Shown here piece by piece: positions 6,499 through 13,861 of a stretch of DNA of 19,263 nucleotides (its first letter is position 1; every line of letters starts with the position of its first letter). The notes under the pieces were generated by a model. It saw only the letters and a list, made by a program, of their open reading frames with translations, ran no database searches and was not told the DNA's origin. This stretch comes from Candidatus Glassbacteria bacterium RIFCSPLOWO2_12_FULL_58_11 (GTDB lineage: Bacteria > Gemmatimonadota > Glassbacteria > GWA2-58-10). A program made the position numbers and the translations under genes. Location of the stretch: contig MFIX01000221.1 in NCBI GenBank assembly GCA_001780825.1, forward strand, positions 22,284 to 41,546, written 5' to 3'.

Positions 6499-8196
6499 TC
6501 AGCTTTCCGGGCCTGGATCGGGCAGGGCCCCATTACCCTCCACCCGGTCCAACTCCTCCTCGAGCTCAAAATCCTGGTCCGCTTTCAGCAGGGTAAAGAA
6601 CACCGTCGTGCCCCGGCCCAGTTCGCTTTCGATCCAGATTTCGCCGCCGAGCCGCTCGATTATCGACTTGGAGATGGTCATGCCCAGGCCCGTGCCCTCG
6701 GAATGGTGTTCGATACTCTCCAGCTGGCTGAACCGGTCGAAAACCTTGGGAATGTCCTCCCGGCTGATTCCGTTGCCCGTGTCGCTGATCGCCAGTTTGC
6801 CCGATTTCCCGGAGTCCTCGAGCCAGACTGTCACCTGCCCGCCTTTCGGGGTAAATTTGACAGCGTTGGAAATGATATTGGTCAGCACCTGTATGATTTT
6901 GTCCCGGTCGCCCCACAGCGGCGGCGCTTCGGCCACTCCTTCAAAGGTGAAAGCGATTTTTTTGCTTTCGATCTTGGGCCGGATACTGGTGAGTGTATCC
7001 GACACCAGCTCCCGTATGTTCAATTGCTCCAGCTTGAACGGCATGCGGCCCGCCTCGATTTTCGACAGGTCGAGCACATCGTTGATCAGGCGGGTCAGCC
7101 GCTTGCAGTTGTCCACGATCGTGGTCAGAAATTCGATTTTGGTTTCCTCGGAATCGGCGATCCCGTCCAGCAGCATCTCGGAATAGAGCAGGACCGAGCT
7201 GAGCGGCGTCCGCAGCTCATGAGAAACCAGCGAGAGGAAATCGTCCTTGGCCTTGTCCAGGGATTTCAGGACCTCATAGGCGCGTTCCAGCTCGGCGTGC
7301 TTTTCCTTAAGCTCTTTAGTCCGCTCGGCCACTTTCGCCTCCAGCTCACGGTTCCAGGCCTCGACTCTTTCGCGGGAAACCTTGAGCTGACGGATCATAT
7401 GGTTGAATGAGCTCGACAGGACTCCGATCTCATCCGACCGGGTGACGGGTACCGTGTGATCCAGATTATCCTCGGCCACCGCCCGGGTGGCATCCACCAG
7501 CCGATAGATAGGCACGGCCACGGTATGCACCAGGAAAACCGTCACCAGCGCACCGCCCAGTATCATGATCAGAGTGATCATGATCGCCCGCCATGTGCCG
7601 GCGGCCAGGGCCTCGTTCATGCTTTTGAGTGAAACCTCCAGCACCACGAATCCCAGTTTCTCCCGAACGAATTGAGCCGCGCCGTTTCCGTTCGAATAAT
7701 CGCTTTTTTCCGGCGGGGAGAACAGCATCGTTTCTTTGCTGCCGGCCGGTTTCCGCTCGATCTCAACCAGCGTGATCGTTTTCCAGACATCTTTTTTTGA
7801 GGTCTGGGTCCATTTCTGCGGGATAAGGCTGTCCAGCCCGGAGGATGGTTCGCCGGGCGTTCCGATCAGCAGCGTATCGCTGTGGGCCACAATGATCCCA
7901 TCCATGTCGGTGATAAAAGTTTCCAGGATGTCACTCTCTTTTTTTACTCCGGCCAAAAGATTCTGCAGCGTCTCTATGTCCCGGGACAGCAGGGCGTACT
8001 GGCAGTTGAATGCCATATTGCTGGCCAAAGAAAAGGCCCGTTTGCGCAACTCCTCGGTCAGGGAGCTCCGCTGCCTGGAGATGAAAGATGTGGTCAAGGC
8101 GATCGAGATTGCACTGATCAGCAGGATAACCGCCAGGATGGATTTAGTCCCCAGGCGCAGGCTGGAAATTTTTTTTCGGACAAATGGAAATATCAC
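6499..8196 (-). CDS. Membrane sensor histidine kinase (HAMP, HisKA, HATPase_c)
   Basis: 565-residue inner-membrane kinase. Membrane segment 1 is about 19-39, followed by a periplasmic sensor region of about 160 residues (40-200), membrane segment 2 (about 203-226), HAMP (about 226-278), a charged coiled coil (278-320), and HisKA with phospho-acceptor His326 in SHELRTP. The ATPase domain has an N box at 440-451, DTGNGI (472-477) and GTGLGM (501-506). All catalytic motifs look intact. The start is GTG 8196; GGGAG lies in the last codons of the preceding gene, whose TAA is one base away, so translation is coupled to the substrate-binding protein. The acidic C-terminal tail (FELEEELDRVEG) is unassigned. 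The pairing suggests that the binding protein or its ligand is sensed by the periplasmic domain, with the HD-GYP regulator as output. Confidence 0.95.
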   Translation of the reverse strand: MIFPFVRKKISSLRLGTKSILAVILLISAISIALTTSFISRQRSSLTEELRKRAFSLASNMAFNCQYALLSRDIETLQNLLAGVKKESDILETFITDMDGIIVAHSDTLLIGTPGEPSSGLDSLIPQKWTQTSKKDVWKTITLVEIERKPAGSKETMLFSPPEKSDYSNGNGAAQFVREKLGFVVLEVSLKSMNEALAAGTWRAIMITLIMILGGALVTVFLVHTVAVPIYRLVDATRAVAEDNLDHTVPVTRSDEIGVLSSSFNHMIRQLKVSRERVEAWNRELEAKVAERTKELKEKHAELERAYEVLKSLDKAKDDFLSLVSHELRTPLSSVLLYSEMLLDGIADSEETKIEFLTTIVDNCKRLTRLINDVLDLSKIEAGRMPFKLEQLNIRELVSDTLTSIRPKIESKKIAFTFEGVAEAPPLWGDRDKIIQVLTNIISNAVKFTPKGGQVTVWLEDSGKSGKLAISDTGNGISREDIPKVFDRFSQLESIEHHSEGTGLGMTISKSIIERLGGEIWIESELGRGTTVFFTLLKADQDFELEEELDRVEGNGALPDPGPES

Positions 8197-8197
8197 C

Positions 8198-9178
8198 TTA
8201 TCTCCCGCTCTTGACCGATATAGCCTGATCGGAAACTTTACTGGGTATTTTCAAGCCGAGGCTCGAGGCCACCCACTCGTTTATATAAATAACTACTTTT
8301 CGGGGATTTTCCACCACATTTGACCCGGATGAGCGGCCTGTCAGCTTTTTCAGCACCAATTCGGCGGTTTGTCTGCCGATATCCTCATAGTCGATTCCCA
8401 GGGCCAGGGGAGCGCCGGCCGTGGCCAGGTGCACCGACATGGCGATCACCGGAACGCTGTTCTGGAAGCTTTCCAGCAAAATAAATCTCAGGATATGGGG
8501 GAACCGGCGGTCATAGACCACCTCATCCGGCGGCATCCAGAAAGCATCGATCTGTGGGAGGATTTTCCTCAGCGCTGCGGGGATATCGCGTTCGGTCGCC
8601 ACCTCCTCCGCCACCAGCCGCAGCCCGGTTTTCTGGACAATCTTGCGCACCGCCTGGTACATCGTATCCGATTGCGGGCTGTAGAGCAGGCCCAGCCGCC
8701 GGACATCCGGGAGCGCCTCCTTGATTATTTTCAGCTGCTGCTCCGGCGGGATGGTAAGAGACACTCCGCTCAACTGCTGGCTCGCGGGATTTGATTGAAG
8801 ATCGGCCGGGTTTTCCAGGACCAGAGTGTAAATTATGGGAATTTTATTTATATGCTGCACCGCCGAGCGTGTGGCCAGCGGCCCTATCGTGAGAATCAGC
8901 TCGGGCTGACTGGTTTTCACCGCGTCCCAGAATTGTTCCTCCCCGTCCCCGTCGCTTTCTAAAAAGCTTTCCTCAATTCTGACCTCTTGCCGGTGGTCTT
9001 CCAGGACGGAGATAATAGCTTTCGAGGCCTGTTCATATTCCTCGCGCTGCTCGCTCTTTACCAGACTGATCAGGGCAGGCCTGGCCGCCAGCGGGCCGCA
9101 AAATGCAAACATTCCCAATACCGGAAAAAGCGGATAAACCCTCCGGAGGAGGGATGATCTGTAAATCCGTCTAATCAT
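8198..9178 (-). CDS. ABC-type periplasmic substrate-binding protein (ABC_sub_bind family)
   Basis: 326-residue exported protein with a Sec-like N-terminus (basic RRIYRSSLLRR, hydrophobic 15-32). It has the two-lobed fold signature of the ABC_sub_bind (PF04392-type) family: SQPELILTIGPLATRSAV (90-107), IPIIYTLVLENPADL (113-127), LSGVSLTIPPEQQL (136-149), RRLGLLYSPQS (160-170) and a C-terminal GAPLALGIDYEDIGRQTAEL region (255-274). No permease or ATPase gene is nearby; instead it sits 42 nt after a TonB-dependent receptor and 1 nt before a histidine kinase. It is therefore more likely a sensory co-receptor than part of an importer. The ATG at 9178 has only a weak GGAA upstream, which suggests dependence on translation from the receptor gene. 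Ligand unknown; relatives are linked to amino-acid-like or small organic ligands. Confidence 0.88.
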   Translation of the reverse strand: MIRRIYRSSLLRRVYPLFPVLGMFAFCGPLAARPALISLVKSEQREEYEQASKAIISVLEDHRQEVRIEESFLESDGDGEEQFWDAVKTSQPELILTIGPLATRSAVQHINKIPIIYTLVLENPADLQSNPASQQLSGVSLTIPPEQQLKIIKEALPDVRRLGLLYSPQSDTMYQAVRKIVQKTGLRLVAEEVATERDIPAALRKILPQIDAFWMPPDEVVYDRRFPHILRFILLESFQNSVPVIAMSVHLATAGAPLALGIDYEDIGRQTAELVLKKLTGRSSGSNVVENPRKVVIYINEWVASSLGLKIPSKVSDQAISVKSGR

Positions 9179-9220
9179 GTGCTGACATATTCCAGAAAGT
9201 AATTTACCAGCGATAATTTC

Positions 9221-11131
9221 TTAGAAGGACAGCCTGAACCCTGCTGTGGCCCGCCTCCTGATTTGCTCGGCCAGGGGATACTCCAGTTTGCGGCTGTTGA
9301 ATAGATTGTAGGCGGCCAAAAACAGCTCCAGTTCGCCGTTAAGGCATTTGTACTGCAACTTGGCATCGGAGCGGGTGTGCGCCTCGGTGGGACTGACCTC
9401 ATAACTTCCCAGAGGGGTTGGAACCTCCCAGACCGTTTTCCCGACATAGCTGGTCATGAACGCGGCGGTAAATTCGCCCGGCAGGGTGAGGAAGAGCTTG
9501 AAATTGACTTTGTTCTTCGGCGGCTGTTGCTGCCTCAGAACCGTATATTCATTATTCAGGTCCAGGTAGCTGTAGTTCGCCGAGAGCTTGAGCCGGGGAA
9601 GCGGGATCAGGTCGGCGGACATTTCGAAACCATAGGTCCGCGCGCTGCCGAGATTGACAAAGGACTGCACCGGTGGGAGCTGGGTGATAATCGGTTCGCC
9701 AGGACCGATATAGTCCCTGAACCGGTAAGTGAAAACATCGGTTTCCCAGCGAAAATGCTGGTTGGGGAAATAAGTGTAGCCCAGCTCGTAAGTCGTGATC
9801 TTTTCCGACTCCAGATACGGCTCGCCCTTGATCAGCAAGCCGAAAGGCAAGCCGATCGGCGGCTGCGTGGCAATATGGATATAGGAATCGGTAAAACTGG
9901 GATTGCGGAAAGCCCGGGCTACCGAAAAGCGGATCGAATGCTGGCCCGAAGGGACATAGATCAGACTTCCCCGGGGGCTGAAATTTACCCCGACCAGCGG
10001 ATGGTGGTCGAAACGACCGCCGGCCAGGAGGCTGACCTCGGGCACAGGCCGGTACTCCTCCTGGAAATAGCCGGCATATAGGTTCTGCTGGTGGTCCTTG
10101 TCGATGATATTGGACTTAATGGTGTTGAAGCGGTAGGTGGCGCCGTAGATAAAATCGTGTTTAAGGCCCAGGTTGACCGTATGCTGCGCCTCGAGGTCAA
10201 TGGTGTTGTAAAGAATGTCCACATCTTCGCCCGGCGGAAAGAAGGGTTCGCCGGATTCATCCGCGCGGTTCCAGAAAGCTTGCATTTTGAAAGAACCGCG
10301 ATCCAGGTTCAGCTTGCCGTAGGTGGTGGTGGCTCTGAATTTATTGGCATTGAGGCGCACGATTTGAACAATCGAGCCGTGGCTCACTCCGCCCTCCACT
10401 GAAAGCCGGGTGTCATCGTGGAAGTGGTGCTCCAGGTAAACATTGGCCAGGCCGACATTTTCAGAATCCATGTTGGGATCGCTGAAACTATTGATCTGCC
10501 TGGTTCCCAGGGCAAAGCGATAGCCGGTGTCCCCGATGGTGTTACCTTGCACGAATGAGGTATAGAGTGTCGAGTTTTCCCCTCCCTGGACGGAAAGATG
10601 GCTGCCATGCAACTGGCGCGGAGTTTTGGTGATGATATTGATCACCCCGCTGAAGGCGTTTGCGCCGTACAGCGCGGAGCTGGGGCTGCGCACCACTTCG
10701 ATCCGGTCGATCTGGTCGAGAAGAATCGGCAATCCCTGCCAGATCGCGCCGCCGTAAAAATCGAAATAGACCGAGCGGCCGTCGATCAGCACCAGCAGCT
10801 TGTTGCTAAGTACCTGGTTCAGACCGCGGGCATTTACCTCGGCATGGGAGGAGCTGATTGTCATCACATCCAGGCCGGGCACCAGCCTCAACAGCTCAGG
10901 AATGGTCAGGGCCCCCGAGGCGCTGATCTCCTCCGAGGTGATTACGGCGATTGTCGCCGGGGCGCGTTCGATGTTCTGTTCCGTCCGTCCGGCCGTAATC
11001 ACCGTCTCTACCGGCTGGAAAAAAACTTCCTCGGTCAATTCCCGCCCGCGGGCTTCGGCCGGGGTTATCGCAGATGTCGCGAGCAGCACCAGGGGAGCGA
11101 TGAACACTCGCTTAAAGACTTTGCCGAACAT
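9221..11131 (-). CDS. TonB-dependent outer-membrane receptor
   Basis: 636-residue outer-membrane receptor. A signal peptide (about 1-28) is followed by a TonB-box-like VETVITAG at 41-48, a plug domain (about 50-175: PATIAVITSEEI, LRLVPGLDVM, LLVLIDGRSV, IEVVRSPSSALYGANAFSGV, INIITK) and a beta-barrel rich in alternating aromatic strands, including a YELGYTYFPN segment and the terminal aromatic Phe636. It would import, or merely bind, a scarce ligand using the TonB-ExbBD system, which is not encoded here. The start has GAGGAG seven bases upstream of ATG. Plug and size resemble vitamin B12/siderophore-type receptors in the BtuB/CirA style, but the ligand cannot be assigned. Being first in line with the binding protein and kinase suggests that ligand uptake or binding is coupled to signalling. 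No cobalamin riboswitch was recognised upstream. Confidence 0.95.
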   Translation of the reverse strand: MFGKVFKRVFIAPLVLLATSAITPAEARGRELTEEVFFQPVETVITAGRTEQNIERAPATIAVITSEEISASGALTIPELLRLVPGLDVMTISSSHAEVNARGLNQVLSNKLLVLIDGRSVYFDFYGGAIWQGLPILLDQIDRIEVVRSPSSALYGANAFSGVINIITKTPRQLHGSHLSVQGGENSTLYTSFVQGNTIGDTGYRFALGTRQINSFSDPNMDSENVGLANVYLEHHFHDDTRLSVEGGVSHGSIVQIVRLNANKFRATTTYGKLNLDRGSFKMQAFWNRADESGEPFFPPGEDVDILYNTIDLEAQHTVNLGLKHDFIYGATYRFNTIKSNIIDKDHQQNLYAGYFQEEYRPVPEVSLLAGGRFDHHPLVGVNFSPRGSLIYVPSGQHSIRFSVARAFRNPSFTDSYIHIATQPPIGLPFGLLIKGEPYLESEKITTYELGYTYFPNQHFRWETDVFTYRFRDYIGPGEPIITQLPPVQSFVNLGSARTYGFEMSADLIPLPRLKLSANYSYLDLNNEYTVLRQQQPPKNKVNFKLFLTLPGEFTAAFMTSYVGKTVWEVPTPLGSYEVSPTEAHTRSDAKLQYKCLNGELELFLAAYNLFNSRKLEYPLAEQIRRRATAGFRLSF

Positions 11132-11183
11132 TTTCTTTCTCCTCGGGATAGATTTTAGCCCTTGCCGTCAGGTTCCATTTATC

Positions 11184-11209
11184 TTATCCGGATATATCCT
11201 TTTATCCGA
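11184..11209. repeat. Clustered TTATCCGG motifs 53 nt upstream of the TonB receptor gene
   Basis: TTATCCGG (11184-11191) is part of the perfect palindrome TATCCGGATA (11185-11194). It is followed by TATCC (11195-11199) and TTATCCGA (11202-11209). The cluster is about 53-78 nt upstream of the receptor ATG, a position suited to regulator binding. The binding protein is unknown. Confidence 0.4.
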
Positions 11210-11369
11210 CCACAAGCCATGACCAGACCAGATGGCGGGAAATCTCCGAAAGCTTTAACCCGCAAATATATTTCATACTTGACCCCCCTTGGAAAAGCCG
11301 CTGCTCCGGCGGCCGGAACGCAGCCGTTACCGCCGTGCAATGACGGTTTTTCTCCAATCTCTTCACTCT

Positions 11370-11398
11370 TTATCCGGCGCTTGAAAAAGACCGGATAA
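11370..11398. repeat. Inverted repeat TTATCCGG-13-CCGGATAA
   Basis: TTATCCGG (11370-11377) and CCGGATAA (11391-11398) are perfect 8-bp arms around a 13-nt spacer. The repeat starts 239 nt before the receptor ATG and lies just past the stop of the HTH-receiver gene. It could be an operator for a dimeric regulator or an RNA hairpin; no long U-tract follows on either strand, so a terminator is less likely. Confidence 0.4.
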
Positions 11399-11505
11399 TC
11401 TCGATACAGTTCCGGCGGGATGATCGATAAACTCTGTATGCGTTGCAGCGCATGGAAGGATGAAACCAGGCCGTCCGCGGGTGAGGACCGGGGGCGTTCC
11501 GGCGT

Positions 11506-12108
11506 CTATTCGAGCAGCTTGCCGACATGCTTGAGAAGCTCATTTTTATCAAACGGCTTGAGGATATAGTCGTTGGCGCCGCTGGCCATGACCAGTTGAC
11601 GGTCATAGGCGTCCGAATGCCCGGTCATGGCCAGTATTTTCAGGCCCGCGGTGATGTCCCCGTTCTGGCGCAGCCGGCGGCAGACTTCCAATCCGTCGAT
11701 TTTCGGCATTCGAATATCCAGGATCAGCAGGTCAGGCTTGAAATCGCCGCTTTTGATCAAAGTCTCATACCCATCCCGGGACACTTCCACCTCGTAATTT
11801 TCGGGCTGGGCTTTCAGCAGATAGCGGATCGCTTCGACCACGGATTGATCGTCATCCGCCACCAGGATTTTCTTTCTCGATTGCGCCTGAAAAAATTCCT
11901 CGATGACCGGCATTTCGTTCCCTACCAGGAACCGCCTGAACTCCTCGCGAGTGATCCGGTGCTGCCCGCCCGGGTTCCGGAAGGCTTTCAGCGCGCCTTT
12001 TTTGATCCAGCGATTGATCTGCATCATGTTGGTATGGCAATAACGCGCTATATCGCCGGTAGTCAGGGGCGGCTCTGGAATATGCTCCTCATGGCCTTTC
12101 TTTTTCAT
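11506..12108 (-). CDS. Excisionase/MerR-like HTH plus receiver-domain regulator
   Basis: 200-residue regulator with a DNA-binding domain placed before the receiver, the reverse of the usual order. Residues about 15-65 form a winged-helix HTH_17/BldC-like domain: LTTGDIARYCHTN, INRWIKKGALKAF and the wing NPGGQHRITREEF. Residues about 79-200 are a receiver with Asp85-Asp86, phospho-acceptor Asp131 in LILDIRMP, Thr162 and Lys184 in LKPF, all intact. The start ATG 12108 has GAGGAAC seven bases upstream; the open frame extends to 12168 but would read through the promoter. No kinase is fused; the adjacent histidine kinase or a distant one could phosphorylate it. It is divergent from the receiver-acyltransferase fusion and is the nearest candidate to bind the recurring TTATCCGG sites, one of which lies next to its own promoter. 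Confidence 0.9.
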   Translation of the reverse strand: MKKKGHEEHIPEPPLTTGDIARYCHTNMMQINRWIKKGALKAFRNPGGQHRITREEFRRFLVGNEMPVIEEFFQAQSRKKILVADDDQSVVEAIRYLLKAQPENYEVEVSRDGYETLIKSGDFKPDLLILDIRMPKIDGLEVCRRLRQNGDITAGLKILAMTGHSDAYDRQLVMASGANDYILKPFDKNELLKHVGKLLE

Positions 12109-12149
12109 GCTTGTTCCTCGAATTGGATTTTTCTTTAATATTCTTATCA

Positions 12150-12178
12150 AAGATAACAAATTTAACACTTCAAGTCAA
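12150..12178 (-). promoter_or_regulatory. Sigma-70 promoter for the HTH-receiver gene
   Basis: On the - strand TTGACT (12178-12173) and TATCTT (12155-12150) are separated by exactly 17 nt, 42 nt upstream of ATG 12108. The surrounding DNA is AT-rich. Confidence 0.65.
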
Positions 12179-12186
12179 GCAAATTT

Positions 12187-12194
12187 TTATCCGG
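12187..12194. promoter_or_regulatory. TTATCCGG site next to the -35 element
   Basis: TTATCCGG lies 8 nt upstream of the -35 TTGACT of the - strand promoter, where an activator would typically bind. It is the same octamer as at 11184, 11370 and (inverted) 11391, which hints at autoregulation by the downstream HTH-receiver protein. Confidence 0.35.
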
Positions 12195-12256
12195 TTTTGG
12201 GTGTCCGCGGCTTACGGCGCCTGCTGAATTTATGATTTTGATTTGCCGCGGAATCT

Positions 12257-12272
12257 CTGGCACGCTTTTTGA
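12257..12272 (+). promoter_or_regulatory. Sigma-54-like -24/-12 promoter for the receiver-acyltransferase gene
   Basis: CTGGCACGCTTTTTGA matches the sigma-54 consensus TGGCACG-N4-TTGC, with GG followed by the correct 10-nt spacing to GA where GC is expected. It would start a transcript with a leader of about 160 nt before ATG 12446. No sigma-54 activator (AAA+ type) is encoded in the window. The rest of the divergent gap 12195-12445 shows no other recognised element apart from the ribosome binding site AGGGAG at 12436-12441. Confidence 0.4.
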
Positions 12273-12445
12273 AAATTGTTTTGCGATGTTCCGGAAATCC
12301 GTTTCAAACATCGAGTGGAAGCCAAGTGGAAAATCAGTGTTGAGCGATATGAAAAGAACTATTAACAAACCTGGCTCGGCTGTAATTATCAGCCCCGGCA
12401 AACCGCGATTAACCATATCAACAGCTTATGCATTCAGGGAGAATT

Positions 12446-13633
12446 ATGGAGACCAAGGTAATTTTGTGGGATTCGGACCCGGATTTCAGGGAAGCGCTGT
12501 TCGCCAGCCTGTTCAGCAAAGGACTCAACCCGATCGCTTTAAAAAATCCGCAGAAATTATTCCGGGCGCTGGACCTGCTCGAGCCCGAACTGCTGCTCCT
12601 GGAAGGGGATTGGCCGCTGGGCGGCAGGCTGCGTTTGACCGAAGGCAATCCGGCAATCGGCGGCTCCGGCCAGCTATCTTTCATCCTGCCGCTGGCCGGG
12701 ACCGGAAAGGCTGACAGCCCCTCGGTCGAGGGGATCGTGCTGGAAAAGCTGCAAAAGCCCTTCGGATCTGAAGAATTGTTTTCGGCGCTCCAGTCCGCTC
12801 TCAGGCTGAAAACCGAGCTGGAGCAGGGCGCTCTGACCCGGGGCAGCCATCTGGAAGTCAAGCCGCTGGTCAGCGAACAGGAGATACTGTCCGCCCTGGA
12901 GCTGCGCTATGAGGTATACCGGGAGATCGGCTTTATCGGTCATTCTCCCGCGGGTATCGAGCTTGACCGCTACGATGCGAGGTCGCTGTTCCTGGGGGCG
13001 TACATCCATCAGAACGGGGAAAGGGAGCTTGCCGGCAGCCTGCGGATCATCCGCCAGCAGGGCGATTTTGCTGCTCAGCGCACAGTGCTCAACCTGCTCC
13101 ACCAACGCCTCGAAATTCCCCGCGTAACAGCGCTGGGATCAGAAAATAATTCCCTCCCGGCATGTGAATCTTTCGGTATCAGCCCGGAAGAAATTTCCCG
13201 GTACATGCCCGGATTCGGCTCCCGTTATTCAATTCACGGGGCCGCGGTCTCCGAGGAAGTCTGCGAGCTGTCGAGACTGGTGATCAAGAGAAAGTACCGG
13301 AAACAGCTTTTCGGAATCGAGAGAAGGATTTTCGAGGCCGTGGTGGTGGACAGCAGCGCCGGAGAATCCTTGCGCAACTGGTTTGTCATCGCCGTCCACC
13401 CCTCCCGCAGCGCCAAATTCGAGCGCTTCGGCTTCGAAACGGTTTCCGCTCTGGGCACTCATATTTACACCGGCATCGCGCAGCCGGCGATCCTGATGGC
13501 CCTCGATCTCCAGCGCTATCTGGCTGCTCCCAATCCGTTCGGGAAGAACCTGGAGATCAACGCTCTGCTCTATAAGGTAAACGGCGGCCTGTCCCACGGA
13601 TTGGAGGTATCTCCCGCCTGCCCGGCGATCTGA
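12446..13633 (+). CDS. Degenerate receiver fused to FeeM/autoinducer-synthase-like acyltransferase
   Basis: 395-residue two-domain protein. Residues about 1-125 have the pattern of a receiver: VILWDSDPDF at strand 1, LLLLEGDWP at the strand 3 phosphorylation site and LQKPFGSEEL with the conserved Lys104. The phospho-acceptor position is Glu53, not Asp, and the Thr/Ser site is not evident. Residues about 145-365 resemble the GNAT-fold N-acyl amino acid synthase (FeeM)/acyl-homoserine-lactone synthase group: LELRYEVYREIGF (Arg154), DRYDARS, AGSLRIIRQ, CELSRLVIKRKYRKQ and NWFVIAVHPSRSAKFERFGFE. The likely reaction is transfer of a fatty acyl group from acyl-ACP or acyl-CoA to an amine. ATG 12446 is chosen because AGGGAG lies just upstream; an in-frame ATG at 12428 precedes that site. 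It is divergent from the HTH-receiver gene, so a signal-synthesis role is plausible but unproven. Confidence 0.8.
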   Translation: METKVILWDSDPDFREALFASLFSKGLNPIALKNPQKLFRALDLLEPELLLLEGDWPLGGRLRLTEGNPAIGGSGQLSFILPLAGTGKADSPSVEGIVLEKLQKPFGSEELFSALQSALRLKTELEQGALTRGSHLEVKPLVSEQEILSALELRYEVYREIGFIGHSPAGIELDRYDARSLFLGAYIHQNGERELAGSLRIIRQQGDFAAQRTVLNLLHQRLEIPRVTALGSENNSLPACESFGISPEEISRYMPGFGSRYSIHGAAVSEEVCELSRLVIKRKYRKQLFGIERRIFEAVVVDSSAGESLRNWFVIAVHPSRSAKFERFGFETVSALGTHIYTGIAQPAILMALDLQRYLAAPNPFGKNLEINALLYKVNGGLSHGLEVSPACPAI

Positions 13634-13824
13634 AAGAGCAAATAAAGAGTGAGGCGGCAAGCCGGCCGGACAAGCCGGGAGATTTCAATGGCCGGTGTTG
13701 GGGCCACCAAGCGTTCCATTGTTTTCTGGCCCGTTGTGCCTCAACAAATACTGCTATCAAGCGAGATCAATTGAGGTTTAAAAATCCGCGATAAGCAGAG
13801 TCAGTAGTCCAAATTCAATTAGCC

Positions 13825-13860
13825 TTTCCGGCCTTCTGGTTATTCCTGACCGGAAACCAG
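13825..13860. repeat. Two interlocking inverted repeats between convergent genes
   Basis: TTTCCGG (13825-13831) pairs with CCGGAAA (13850-13856), and CTGGTT (13836-13841) pairs with AACCAG (13855-13860). The two stems overlap in a pseudoknot-like order in the gap between convergent genes. There is no T-tract, so terminator function is doubtful. The rest of 13634-13861 shows nothing recognised. Confidence 0.25.
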
Positions 13861-13861
13861 A

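Larger units (their letters stand above)
11132..11505. other. Intergenic region upstream of the TonB receptor gene
   Basis: This 374-nt non-coding gap lies between two - strand genes. It holds the receptor's ribosome binding site, several TTATCCGG-type motifs (listed separately) and GC-rich stretches. No convincing sigma-70 promoter, riboswitch or tRNA was recognised. Confidence 0.6.

Noticed and set aside
11132..11505. Possible cobalamin or c-di-GMP riboswitch before the TonB receptor gene
   Set aside because: Read on the - strand, I found none of the conserved boxes of either class; a TGCACGGCGGTAACGGC stretch is only superficially similar.
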